Of a stretch of 64,000 bases of DNA, positions 45,639 to 55,762 are shown in pieces (the first letter of the stretch is position 1; each line of letters begins with the position of its first letter). Source of the DNA: a candidate division KSB1 bacterium (GTDB lineage Bacteria > Zhuqueibacterota > Zhuqueibacteria > Thermofontimicrobiales > Thermofontimicrobiaceae); NCBI GenBank assembly GCA_034506395.1, contig JAPDPQ010000005.1, positions 124,001-188,000 of the forward strand, read 5' to 3'. The notes beneath the pieces are model-generated. The model saw only the letters and a list, made by a program, of their open reading frames with translations, searched no databases and had not been told where the DNA came from. Both the position numbers and the translations under genes were made by a program.

Positions 45639-48600
45639 ATGTTATCATTGTATAAAATCTGGACGGTTGCGAAATATGAGATGAAAACCCTGCTGCGAAG
45701 CTGGTTTTTTCGGATCTTTGCGCTAATCGCGATTGCCGTATTGACCTTCACGAACGTGCCGTTTTTCGCCTTGAAAGGCAATACGCCATGGGTGTTTCGA
45801 GGCATCTCAGCTTCGATCCCCTATTACAATATCTTGATCCTCAATGTCATCCAGGCGATCATCGCGGTGTTTCTGGCATCCGATTTTCTCAAGCGCGACA
45901 AGAAGCTGGATACAACCGAAGTGGTTTATATGCGTTCGATGAACAATAGCGACTATGTGTTGGGCAAACTGCTTGGCATCCTTTTGGTGTTCCTTGGCTT
46001 GAATTTGGTCGTGCTCATGATCGCTGCGGTGTTCAATATTTTTTTCAGTGATGTTCCGCTGGTCTTTCTGCCCTACCTCCTGTATCCGATATTCATCAGC
46101 ATTCCAACTTTAATTTTCATCTTCGGACTCTCATTTCTTTCGATGGTAACCATTCGCAATCAAGCCGTCACTTTTATCTTATTGTTAGGCTATATCGCCG
46201 TTACCATTTTTTTCCTGGGCAACAAATTCCATTACCTGTTTGATTATATCACATTCAATGTTCCATTGATGTACTCGGATTTTGTGGGATTTGGCAATTT
46301 GGCCTTGTTGCTATTGCATCGTGGGATGTATTTACTCTTAGGCCTATCGTTTGTTTTCGCTACCATTTTGCTGATCAAGCGGTTACCGCAATCGGTTTTT
46401 ATGACACGCCTCTCTTGGATCCTCATGATCTCATTTTTAGGAGGCGCTATTGCGTTGGGTGCTAATTATATTTCCCATTTCACCGAGGGCAAAAAGCTCC
46501 GTGCCACCATAACAGAATTGAATAAAACCGCGATCACCATGCCTAAAGTGACATTACAAGATTGTCGGCTTCACGTTCAGCATCGCGGTCGGACTATTCA
46601 AGTCACTGCCCAGCTAAAAGTGATAAACAAAAACCGAGATCCGATCTCGCGATATCAATTCAGCCTTAACCCTGGATTGGTAATAAAACGCGTCAGTTCT
46701 GGCTCTTCTGAGTTGAAATTTGAACGAAATGCTCATTTACTCTTCGTCGTTCCACGGCAACAGCTTCAGGTCGATGGATTGGACTCGCTCACAATTGTCT
46801 ATGACGGAACGATCGATGAGCAAGCTTGTTATATTGATATCGATGAAAAGAAACGAGCGGAACTCTACCGCGCCTGGTTATATAATATTGCAAAGCGTTT
46901 CAGCTTCATCGAACCAGATCATGTGCTGTTAACGCCAGAGGCCAATTGGTATCCGATTGCCGGCCTGCCCTATGCAGCAAGTTACCCCAAACTCACAGAA
47001 AGAGACTTCACCAATTTCCAGCTAACGGTTGCAACCAAAAAAGGACTCACGGTCATTGCTCCAGGAAAGATGACCTCGCTCGGCGACAGCAATTATCGAT
47101 TTGATGCCGAACAGCCCCTTCCTCAATTATGCTTGGCGATCGGCAACTATGAGAAACGATCCATCCAGGTTGACAGTGTGGAATATTCGCTATTCAATTT
47201 AAAAGGTCATGATTATTATTCACCATTCTTTAAGGACATTGGGGATACGCTGATTGCGTTGATTCGAGAGATGAAGCAGGATTATGAGAACAAATTGGGG
47301 CTCAACTATCCGTATCCGCGACTGGCATTGGTTGAAACGCCGATCCAATTTTTCAGTTATGCGCGTTCTTGGACCGATGCGAGGGAGAACGTGCAACCAT
47401 CGATCATTTTCTTGCCAGAAAAAGGGGTGCTATTAGAGCGGGCGGATTTCAGCCAAATGGCCCGTTGGCAAAAGCGTCGCCTGGAACGATCGAATCAAAC
47501 TTTAACCCCACAGGAGTTGCAGAGCGAGCTATTCAGAGACTTTGTGTCTGGTTCATTATTGGGGACTATGGGCAGGGGCTTTATGGCTGAAATTATCAAA
47601 GGGATGGTGAATTGCACCATTTTCCCGAATTATTATAGCCTGGTTAACAATTTTTCATCGGGCCAATGGCCGATATTTAATGTTGCGCTGGAGTCGTTCC
47701 TGTTGCAAAAAACCACCGAGGGTTCGCCTCCGTTCCGTCGATTTTTTGCTGGATTATCTGATGAAGAAAAAGCAAATTTGGCATTAATGGAGCAAACCCT
47801 GCCCGAAATATTGGCTGACGTAAAGAAGAAAGAACTGACCCCCGCGGTGCTAAAAGCGAAAGGGAACTATTTATTTAAATTGATAGAGAGCCAGTTGGGG
47901 AAGGAACAACTTCAATCGTTTTTATCTGACCTTCTAACGAACCAGCGGTTTAAAAATATCGATGTAGCAGATTTCATTGTTCGACTCAAAAATCAGTTCA
48001 ATTTCGACTTAGAACCGCATTTCAACGAATGGTATCAGCAGCGGCAGCTTCCAGGCTTTATTATTGCAGACGTGGAGGCTTATAAAGTGCTAGATAAAGA
48101 TCGAACCCGATATCAAATTAAATTCAAAGCATCGAATCCAGAGCCTGTCGCAGGGTTGCTTTCGATCTCCTTCCGAACTGGCGGATTTAGAGGTCCTGGA
48201 TTTGGGTTTGGTCGACCACCCATGGAACCAACTCAAGAACGGTTGGTCTTCATGAGGCCAAATGAAACCAAGGAACTTGGTGTGGTGTTGGATGAACCTC
48301 CTCGAATGATGATGATTAATACACTCATATCAAAGAATCTGCCAGCAACCATCAATCGACCATTCGATGAATTGGAACTGAAAGAAAAGGCAGAACCATT
48401 TGATGGGGAGCGGCTTCTTAGTGAGCCTATCCGTCTTGTACTGCCAAATGAAACTATTGTCGACAACGAAGATAGCGGCTTCCAATTGCTTTATAATCCG
48501 AGCGAAAATTGGCTGAAACGGCTGTTGAAAATAGAGAAAACCGAGGATAAATATGTCGGGATGAATTTCTGGCAGCCTCCAAGCCGGTGGCGCGCCACCA

Positions 48601-48989
48601 CCATGGCCGAGTTTTACGGGGAATATATCCATTCTGCTCTTTATATAAAAGCCGGAGATGGAAATAAAAAAGTCGCCTGGAAGGCATTCATCCCCACAGG
48701 CGGCAATTATGAAGTGTTTTATTACAACGGTAAGATTCGCGCCCCATGGTTTCGTCGCATGGGCGAAAGACAACAAAGTCGCCGCGATCAGTTCATCGAG
48801 CAATTCAATTTCAAAGTTTATCATGATGACGGCGTTGAAGATGTCACGCTAGATCTTTCCAATGCTGAAGAAGGATGGATCTCATTGGGCACATTTTATC
48901 TTTCATCCGATACCGCCCGTGTGGAACTGACGGACAGATCCAAGGGCCGCATAGTCATCGCCGATGCCGTGAAATGGCTGAAGCTTTAG
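45639..48989 (+). CDS. ABC-2 permease fused to an M1-like peptidase domain and golvesin-like domain
   Basis: Protein of 1116 residues. Residues about 1-285 contain six or seven transmembrane helices of the ABC-2 type. Residues about 300-830 form an extracytoplasmic M1 aminopeptidase-like region (YPYPRLALVETPIQFFSYAR is the usual strand before the active site, and FDLEPHFNEWYQQRQLPGF the typical C-terminal helical end). The zinc motif HExxH and the GAMEN motif are absent, so this copy should not be a peptidase. The C-terminal 130 residues resemble the golvesin C-terminal domain (SALYIKAGDGNKKVAWKAFI, ending IVIADAVKWLKL). With the ATPase just upstream it makes a transporter with a large binding domain; AAGGGA lies before the ATG. 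Confidence 0.82.
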   Translation: MLSLYKIWTVAKYEMKTLLRSWFFRIFALIAIAVLTFTNVPFFALKGNTPWVFRGISASIPYYNILILNVIQAIIAVFLASDFLKRDKKLDTTEVVYMRSMNNSDYVLGKLLGILLVFLGLNLVVLMIAAVFNIFFSDVPLVFLPYLLYPIFISIPTLIFIFGLSFLSMVTIRNQAVTFILLLGYIAVTIFFLGNKFHYLFDYITFNVPLMYSDFVGFGNLALLLLHRGMYLLLGLSFVFATILLIKRLPQSVFMTRLSWILMISFLGGAIALGANYISHFTEGKKLRATITELNKTAITMPKVTLQDCRLHVQHRGRTIQVTAQLKVINKNRDPISRYQFSLNPGLVIKRVSSGSSELKFERNAHLLFVVPRQQLQVDGLDSLTIVYDGTIDEQACYIDIDEKKRAELYRAWLYNIAKRFSFIEPDHVLLTPEANWYPIAGLPYAASYPKLTERDFTNFQLTVATKKGLTVIAPGKMTSLGDSNYRFDAEQPLPQLCLAIGNYEKRSIQVDSVEYSLFNLKGHDYYSPFFKDIGDTLIALIREMKQDYENKLGLNYPYPRLALVETPIQFFSYARSWTDARENVQPSIIFLPEKGVLLERADFSQMARWQKRRLERSNQTLTPQELQSELFRDFVSGSLLGTMGRGFMAEIIKGMVNCTIFPNYYSLVNNFSSGQWPIFNVALESFLLQKTTEGSPPFRRFFAGLSDEEKANLALMEQTLPEILADVKKKELTPAVLKAKGNYLFKLIESQLGKEQLQSFLSDLLTNQRFKNIDVADFIVRLKNQFNFDLEPHFNEWYQQRQLPGFIIADVEAYKVLDKDRTRYQIKFKASNPEPVAGLLSISFRTGGFRGPGFGFGRPPMEPTQERLVFMRPNETKELGVVLDEPPRMMMINTLISKNLPATINRPFDELELKEKAEPFDGERLLSEPIRLVLPNETIVDNEDSGFQLLYNPSENWLKRLLKIEKTEDKYVGMNFWQPPSRWRATTMAEFYGEYIHSALYIKAGDGNKKVAWKAFIPTGGNYEVFYYNGKIRAPWFRRMGERQQSRRDQFIEQFNFKVYHDDGVEDVTLDLSNAEEGWISLGTFYLSSDTARVELTDRSKGRIVIADAVKWLKL

Positions 48990-49418
48990 ACATCATAAGC
49001 CATCTTTCGGTGAATAGCAAGCGCTGGTCGTGCAGCAAATCGTCTCGTTTCATTCAATTGCCGACCTTTGTCAGGGAGCAAAAATTATTTTTTCAAGCTG
49101 AAATTATTCGCCCTTCTTGCCTGCGTGCAATCAATACAAACAGGGCAAATCGATTGCAGTGATCGACCAATCATATCGCCTTCCTTGAGCCATCGACTGC
49201 TTAAATTCGAATTGCCTGACAGGTCAAGACAGGCGTTCATCGGTCGTCACTTATTCGGAATAGAGCCGCAATCTGATACGTCAAAAATCAAGCGAACTGA
49301 TACTATCAAGCACCTGGCGCTTCATGAATAACCATAGTTGCATTTTTCAACAACGGGAGCATTCATAAAAACAAACATCTCAAGAGGAACAAACTGAAGA
49401 ACCAAAGAGGATCTGACC
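48990..49418. other. Gap before the TolC gene
   Basis: 429 bp without a supported gene; frames here are short and lack ribosome sites. Promoter sequences for the efflux genes may lie here. AGAGGATC precedes the TolC start. Confidence 0.35.
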
Positions 49419-50909
49419 ATGTGGATCATGAGATTTGCAAAAAGCACCCGATATTTCGTTCGGCTGGTATTTCTACTGCTGTTCGCAAACGTCCAGTTTT
49501 TGGGAGCGCAAGAGCCGTTCACCCTGGAACGTGCCTTAGAGACAGCGATGAGAAACAGTCCTGAAATCCGACGCTATCAATTGAACCTGGAACGAGGGCA
49601 ACAATTGCTCAACGCCCAAAAAGCATCGCTCAAATCGCAATTTGGCCTTACATTGAACCCATTCAGTTATTCGCATCAGCGCAGGTTCTATAATTTCTTC
49701 TCGAAATATCTCACCAGCGAAACCAAACAATCGGTTGGGACGTTCTCGATCCGACAGCCGATTCCATGGACCGATGGGACCTTGACGTTGATCAACGAGT
49801 TCGGTTGGCTCGATTCTTATAGTGAATATCAGAATACCAAGAACAAATACTACAGCAACGACCTATACCTGAGTTTCACGCAGCCGATCTTCACTTATAA
49901 TCGGACCAATTTACAGATGCGCGAGCTAGAGTTGGACTTGGAGAACGCTGCGCTCAATTTCGCGATTCAAAAATTGTTTCTGGAGTATCAGGTCACTCAG
50001 AACTTCTACAATATTTATCAGCAAAAGGCCAGTTTGGAAATTGCGCTCGATGAATACCGCAACCGCGAGGCCAGCTATCAAATCATCAAAAACAAAGTCG
50101 AGGCGGGACTCAGTCCCCAAGAGGAGCTTTATCAGGCCGAGTTGGATTTGACCCGAAGCCGATCTAAGGTTCAAAACACCCAGGTAGCGCTCGATAATTA
50201 TCTGGATTCGTTCAAACGATTGATCGGACTTTCGCTGTTCGATGATATCACCGTGACGGCCGATATTTCTCATCAGCCAGTGGAGATCGATTTACAGCGG
50301 GCATTGGAAACCGGCCTAAAATATCGGATGGAGATCCGGCAACGCCAGATCGATGTCGAAAACGCCAAGTATAATTTGATCCGCGCTGCAGCGACCAATG
50401 AGTTTCGTGGCGACATCACCCTATCTTATGGTATCACTGGAACTGGAGCGAAGTATAACGAGATCTTCGACTCACCCACAAAGAACGAGCGGATATCGTT
50501 AGAGTTCAATGTCCCGCTGTTCGATTGGGGACAAAAAAGATCGACCATCAAAGCGTATCAGGCGATGATCAAAAGCAGCGAGCTACAACTTGAGGATGAA
50601 AAGAATAATATTATTATCGAGATCCGGCGTGCCTATCGCAACCTGACAAATCTGATGAGCCAAATCGAAATTGCCGAGCAAAGCCTGCGCAGTGCTCAAT
50701 TGACCTATGACATTAATTTGGAACGGTATAAAAATGGCGACTTGACCAGTATGGATTTGAACCTGATCCAAAATCAATTGTCCCAGGCCAAGCTGGATCG
50801 GATTGCAGCGCTCATCAATTATAAAATCGAGCTGCTCAATATGAAAGTCGTCTCGCTCTGGGATTTTGAGAGGAATCAGCGGGTAGTTCCCGACGTGATC
50901 ACGAAATAA
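49419..50909 (+). CDS. TolC-family outer-membrane efflux protein
   Basis: Outer-membrane channel protein of 496 residues with a signal peptide (cleavage near residue 31, FLGAQE). Two repeated halves of long helices with strand segments match the OEP/TolC fold: FTLERALETAMRNSPEIR opens the first half, and VEIDLQRALETGLKYRMEIR opens the second. RYKNGDLTSMDLNLIQNQLSQAK is the usual C-terminal helix. The protein should form the exit duct for the adaptor and pump genes that follow at 51344 and 52518. AGAGGA precedes the ATG; an in-frame ATG three codons later is an alternative. Confidence 0.9.
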   Translation: MWIMRFAKSTRYFVRLVFLLLFANVQFLGAQEPFTLERALETAMRNSPEIRRYQLNLERGQQLLNAQKASLKSQFGLTLNPFSYSHQRRFYNFFSKYLTSETKQSVGTFSIRQPIPWTDGTLTLINEFGWLDSYSEYQNTKNKYYSNDLYLSFTQPIFTYNRTNLQMRELELDLENAALNFAIQKLFLEYQVTQNFYNIYQQKASLEIALDEYRNREASYQIIKNKVEAGLSPQEELYQAELDLTRSRSKVQNTQVALDNYLDSFKRLIGLSLFDDITVTADISHQPVEIDLQRALETGLKYRMEIRQRQIDVENAKYNLIRAAATNEFRGDITLSYGITGTGAKYNEIFDSPTKNERISLEFNVPLFDWGQKRSTIKAYQAMIKSSELQLEDEKNNIIIEIRRAYRNLTNLMSQIEIAEQSLRSAQLTYDINLERYKNGDLTSMDLNLIQNQLSQAKLDRIAALINYKIELLNMKVVSLWDFERNQRVVPDVITK

Positions 50910-51343
50910 GTTGAATCACATTTCATTTAAATTTGATGAATCCATCTCTGGGATTTGACTCGAACATTAAACAGGCGAGCACTTTGTCTAAAAATAGCCA
51001 TTACGATTTCCATCGAAAATTTTGTCCGATTCTTTTGGGCAATCATTGTCGGAGAGTAATTTCCAGACGCAGCCGAAAATTGCAAGGACGAGTCGGCAAA
51101 AATGACAATTATCGTTCAACAAAATTGGCAACGATTTCTTGTAGTTAAAAAAAGAGAAAAACAGTATCCTATCCTGCCTGCGTTTCTAGGCACTCGTTCA
51201 GATATGTGAACAATGAATTTTTCAAAGTTTTCCCAATTATGGTAGGAGTGATATTATTCAATTTGATTCTGATTCTGGAAAAGCCAGCGAGGTAGCTGTC
51301 AATTCTGTGGTAGATCAACATCGTAACCATGAAGGAGTGAAAC
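50910..51343. other. Gap between TolC and adaptor genes
   Basis: 434 bp with no supported gene, AT-rich. No terminator, tRNA or repeat is evident. The large gap suggests that the adaptor and pumps may have their own promoter. An AAGGAG site at its end serves the adaptor. Confidence 0.35.
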
Positions 51344-52396
51344 GTGAGAAACATAACGATTGGAGTCATTCTATTTTATTTGATACTGCTGGGCTGTGGG
51401 GGACAGCAGGGCGGGACTGAATCTGATATTGCGATCCCGGTGTCTATCGAAGAGGTGAAATACAAACCGATCGAGGAATTTTTGACGACGACTGGTTCAG
51501 TCAAAGCGGTTAAGGATGTGACATTAAAATCCGAGACATCTGGGTACTATCGACTGGCCATCAATCCGCGGACGAACAAGCCATTTGCCCTGGGCGATTT
51601 TGTGAAACAGGGACAGGTGATCATTTATTTGGACAATCCGGAGCTGGAGTATAATACCAAGATCGAATCGCAGAAGCTCAATCTGGAGATCTCGAAACAG
51701 GAGTTTGAAAAGCAGAAGTCGCTTTATGAGAAAGGCGGGGTAACCTATCGGGAGCTCAAGAATGCGGAAAAGCTATATATGGATGCGGAGTACGCTTATG
51801 AAAGCGCCAAACTGCAGTTGGCTAAATTGAAGATCGTAGCGCCGTTCGATGGTGTGATTGTCGATTTGCCTTATTATACTCCTAAGACCAAGGTTGATGC
51901 CAACCAGAAAATGGTACAGATCATGGATTATCGGAAATTGTTGATGGAGGTCAGCCTGCCAGGGAAGGAGTTGGGGCGAGTTAAAGTCGATCAGCCAGTG
52001 CGCGTGATGAATTATAACCTTCCAGAGGACACGCTGAAGGGCCATGTGACTCAGGTTTCCCCAGCGCTGGATCCAGATACCCGTTCTTTTAAGGCGGCGA
52101 TCGATATTGACAATCCGGATTGGCTGCTGCGACCTGGAATGTTTGTGAAGGCAGATATCATTGTGGCGTCGAAAGACAGCGCGATCGTTATTCCCAAAGA
52201 TATCATCATCGCTTCGCGAGAGGGAAAAACCGTGTATGTGGTCGATAAAGGAGCAGCGCGACGAAGGATCATCTCCACCGGGTTAGAAAACCCGGATTTT
52301 GTCGAGGTCACCGAAGGCCTTAAAGTGGATGAACGATTGGTAGTAAAGGGTTTTGAAACGCTGCGCGATCGGTCAAAGGTAAAGATCATTCGATAG
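51344..52396 (+). CDS. RND efflux periplasmic adaptor (HlyD/AcrA family), lipoprotein
   Basis: Periplasmic membrane-fusion protein of 350 residues. The lipobox LLGC puts the lipid anchor at C18. The lipoyl half (SETSGYYRLAINPRT), a coiled-coil hairpin of about 60 residues (LNLEISKQEFEKQKSLYEKG), the second lipoyl half (KIVAPFDGVIVDLPYY) and the beta-barrel and membrane-proximal domains (RPGMFVKADIIV, VIPKDIII) follow in the usual order. It bridges TolC and the RND pump and is the only adaptor in the cluster, so the two pumps may share it. The start is GTG with AAGGAG 6 nt upstream. Confidence 0.93.
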   Translation: MRNITIGVILFYLILLGCGGQQGGTESDIAIPVSIEEVKYKPIEEFLTTTGSVKAVKDVTLKSETSGYYRLAINPRTNKPFALGDFVKQGQVIIYLDNPELEYNTKIESQKLNLEISKQEFEKQKSLYEKGGVTYRELKNAEKLYMDAEYAYESAKLQLAKLKIVAPFDGVIVDLPYYTPKTKVDANQKMVQIMDYRKLLMEVSLPGKELGRVKVDQPVRVMNYNLPEDTLKGHVTQVSPALDPDTRSFKAAIDIDNPDWLLRPGMFVKADIIVASKDSAIVIPKDIIIASREGKTVYVVDKGAARRRIISTGLENPDFVEVTEGLKVDERLVVKGFETLRDRSKVKIIR

Positions 52397-52517
52397 CGCA
52401 ACACCAGAGGTTGTGAATAGATCTCTGCAGAATTCAATTGATTTGCAAGTTGGATAACTTTGTTAAATCTATTCCCATGGACTTATAATAAAATAATAGA
52501 TCAGGCGCGAAATTCAG

Positions 52518-55500
52518 ATGAAAAAATTAACGACATTTTCGGTCAATTATCCTATAACCATTTCGATGCTGGTCTTGGCGGTGATTCTGCTTGGCTATAT
52601 TTCGTTCACAAAATTGGGGGTGGATCTTTTCCCCGATCTCAACAATCCCAGAATTTTTATCGAGCTGAAAGTTGGGGAGCGACCGCCAGAAGAGATCGAA
52701 AAGCAATTTGTGGAAAGCATCGAATCGCTGGCCATTCGGCAGAAAAAAGTGACGCGAGTATCATCGATCATTCGGGTTGGCTCAGCGCAGATCACCGTCG
52801 AGTATGGTTGGAATGCCGACATGGACGAGGCGTTTCTGGATCTGCAAAAGACGCTAGCCACCTTCAGCCAGAACGCCGAGATCGATGAATTGAACATCAC
52901 CCAGCACGATCCCAATGCAGCGCCAGTGATGATCTTGGCACTCTCCCATCCGCAAATCGATGACATGGATGAACTGCGCCGAGTCGCTGAGAACTATCTG
53001 CGCAATGAGCTGATTCGCCTCGAAGGGATTGCTGAAGTAGAGCTATTGGGCAAGGAACAAAAGGAAGTGGTAATTGAAACCAACAATTACCTTTTGGAGG
53101 CCTACAACCTGACTCCGACAGCGGTAGCGAATCGTATCCGAAATTACAATCGTAACGCATCGGGCGGCTCAATTGTTGAAATGGGCCGCAAGTACATCAT
53201 CAAGGGCGTCGGCGAATTTCAATCGCTGGAGCAGATCGGTAATGTCATTGTTACCTATGCGCAACCCACAGCGGTGAGCACTGGTTTGCAAGCCACATCT
53301 ACCCAGGAACGGGTGCCCGTTTACCTCCGTGACGTTGCCCGCATCTCATTTCGGAATAAAGAACCAGAAAATATCGTCCGCGTCAATCAGCAGCGCTGCA
53401 TGGCGCTTGCGATCTATAAAGAGACAAAATTTAATACCGTCAAAGCAGTGGATGATCTGCTCAAAGCACTGGAGAACTTGCGGAAGGCTTTGCCGGGATA
53501 TGAGCTGACCGTCATTCAAAATCAGGGAGAATTCATTAAAACCGCGGTGAATGAGGTAAAGCAAACCGCTTTAATCGGCATCATCCTTGCCGTGATCGTC
53601 ATCTATGTCTTTCTTCGGCGGCTGGGTGCCACAGCGATCATCAGTACCGCTATCCCTATTTCGATCATCGCCACTTTTAACCTGTTGTACTTCAAAGGCC
53701 TGACATTGAACATCATGACCCTGGGTGGGCTGGCACTCGGCGCTGGGATGCTGGTGGACAATGCCATCGTGGTGATGGAAAATATCTATCGTCTCTTGGA
53801 ATCGGGAAAATCTTTGCGCGAGGCTGCCATTGAAGGGACTGCTCAGGTCAGTGGCGCTATCATAGCGTCGACCCTAACTACGATTGTGGTATTTTTGCCG
53901 ATCGTCTATTTGCATGGTTCAGCCGGGGAGCTATTCAAAGATCAGGCTTGGACAGTAGCATTCTCACTGCTCTCGTCACTGGTAGTTGCAATTCTGGTTA
54001 TCCCGATGTTGAGCGCCCATGCGCTCAATCCTTCGCCCGAAAAATCGCTACCTCGCTCGATCCATTTCAAGGGATACAGCAGGCTGCTCGATAAAATTCT
54101 GGATCGCAGGTGGCTGGTAATTGCTGGGGCAATAGGATTGATAGCGATTGCCATCATCTTGATCCCGGTTGTGGGGAGCGAATTCGTTCCCAAAACGGAT
54201 TTAAGTGAGTTCTCGATTGAATTAAAATTGCCAGAAGGAACTGCCTTGCGCCGGACCGAGCAGACGGTGGACAATATCGAACACATCGTTCGGGAGATCC
54301 TTGGCAAAGATCTTGAGACCCTTTATAGCAAGATCGGGCCATCCTCAGAACTTACCGGCAGCGAGACTTCGATCTTCAAGGGTGAAAACACTGCCACAAT
54401 GAAAATTGCCTTGACGCCGAACCATAAAATCTCAGTGGATGCTTATATTACTCGCTTGGGGAAGGCGCTCTCTGACGTTCCTGAATTAGAGATGCAGTTC
54501 ATTCAAGAACAAACCGCATTGCAAACCACGTTGGGAACGGAGTCCGCGCCCATCGCCATCGAAATTCGCGGCGAAGACCTCGCGGTGCTCCAAGATTTGA
54601 CAGACCAGGTCAAGACGCAATTGCAACAGATGAACGAGCTGTTCAATTTGACCACCAGTTTTGATGAAGGTCGGCCTGAGGTGGAAGTGGTATTGGATCG
54701 GGTTAAAGCGGGGATTTATAATATCGGGATTGAAACGATCAGTTCTCAGCTTCAAGACCAGCTCATGGGCCGCAATGCTGGGCAATGGGAATACAAAGGG
54801 GAATTGCACGATTTGACCATCAAATTGCCCGAAATTAGTCTCAAGCAGCTTGAGGACATTGTGATCGAAAGCGGAGGACAAAAGTTCCGCTTAAATGAAT
54901 TAGCGAATATCAGGGTGGCAATGGCGCCGCGTGAGATTTTGCGTACCAATCAAGCACGGATTGGCAAAGTCACCGCCTATCTGCGGACCGATAAACCGTT
55001 CGATCAGGTCGTCCGCGAAATCGAAAAACGGCTAAGCAAAATCGATTTTCCCCCAGATTATCAATACCAGATCACTGGGGAAGAGCAGAAACGCAAAGAG
55101 GCTTTCAACAATCTCAAATTTGCCTTGATCCTATCAATCATTCTGGTTTACATGGTTCTGGCTTCACAGTTTGAATCACTCATTCATCCTTTCACCATTT
55201 TGTTAACGATCCCATTAGCCGGCGTTGGTGCAATTCTAATCTTTTTCATCCTCGGAAAATCATTAAATATGATGGCCTATATCGGGATCATCATGCTGGC
55301 GGGCATTGCGGTGAACGACTCCATCATCCTAGTGGATGCGATTAATCAACTGAGGCGAGATGGGGTTGCCAAGCGAGAGGCGATCCTCGAAGCAGGCCAG
55401 CGCCGAATTCGGCCGATCATCATGACCAGCCTGACCACAATCTTAGCGCTGCTCCCGTTGACGTTCGGATTCGGTGAGGGGGCTGCATTGCGATCCCCCA

Positions 55501-55604
55501 TGGCGTTGGCTGTAATCGGCGGCTTAACGACATCGACGCTCCTGACTTTGGCCGTGATTCCCTGCGTGTATTGGGTGTTGGATCAGTTGGGATGGCAGAA
55601 ATGA
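52518..55604 (+). CDS. RND-family efflux transporter (AcrB/HAE-like)
   Basis: Inner-membrane proton-driven pump of 1028 residues with the normal RND plan: TM1, large periplasmic loop (about 35-330), TM2-6, second loop (about 555-855), TM8-12. The proton-relay acid is D414 in GMLVDNAIVVMEN (the AcrB D407 position); the AcrB D408 position is N415, as in many related pumps. TM10-11 has GIAVNDSIILVDAINQLR. It should work with the lipoprotein adaptor 121 bp upstream and the TolC protein. The substrate is unknown. The RND-ABC fusion starts 158 bp downstream and is a second, diverged pump. Confidence 0.95.
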   Translation: MKKLTTFSVNYPITISMLVLAVILLGYISFTKLGVDLFPDLNNPRIFIELKVGERPPEEIEKQFVESIESLAIRQKKVTRVSSIIRVGSAQITVEYGWNADMDEAFLDLQKTLATFSQNAEIDELNITQHDPNAAPVMILALSHPQIDDMDELRRVAENYLRNELIRLEGIAEVELLGKEQKEVVIETNNYLLEAYNLTPTAVANRIRNYNRNASGGSIVEMGRKYIIKGVGEFQSLEQIGNVIVTYAQPTAVSTGLQATSTQERVPVYLRDVARISFRNKEPENIVRVNQQRCMALAIYKETKFNTVKAVDDLLKALENLRKALPGYELTVIQNQGEFIKTAVNEVKQTALIGIILAVIVIYVFLRRLGATAIISTAIPISIIATFNLLYFKGLTLNIMTLGGLALGAGMLVDNAIVVMENIYRLLESGKSLREAAIEGTAQVSGAIIASTLTTIVVFLPIVYLHGSAGELFKDQAWTVAFSLLSSLVVAILVIPMLSAHALNPSPEKSLPRSIHFKGYSRLLDKILDRRWLVIAGAIGLIAIAIILIPVVGSEFVPKTDLSEFSIELKLPEGTALRRTEQTVDNIEHIVREILGKDLETLYSKIGPSSELTGSETSIFKGENTATMKIALTPNHKISVDAYITRLGKALSDVPELEMQFIQEQTALQTTLGTESAPIAIEIRGEDLAVLQDLTDQVKTQLQQMNELFNLTTSFDEGRPEVEVVLDRVKAGIYNIGIETISSQLQDQLMGRNAGQWEYKGELHDLTIKLPEISLKQLEDIVIESGGQKFRLNELANIRVAMAPREILRTNQARIGKVTAYLRTDKPFDQVVREIEKRLSKIDFPPDYQYQITGEEQKRKEAFNNLKFALILSIILVYMVLASQFESLIHPFTILLTIPLAGVGAILIFFILGKSLNMMAYIGIIMLAGIAVNDSIILVDAINQLRRDGVAKREAILEAGQRRIRPIIMTSLTTILALLPLTFGFGEGAALRSPMALAVIGGLTTSTLLTLAVIPCVYWVLDQLGWQK

Positions 55605-55762
55605 ATGAGAAGCAGTGAGCAACTCTCTGGATTCAATGTTTGGGATTCACCTATTGCTCATTTCAGGCCTCAATGCTGGATCTGAAATTTGGACAATGGC
55701 ATTGCAATTCGTTGGCTCGTTTCAATTCATTGGGAAAAGAAAAACACGGGTTAGCATAATTC

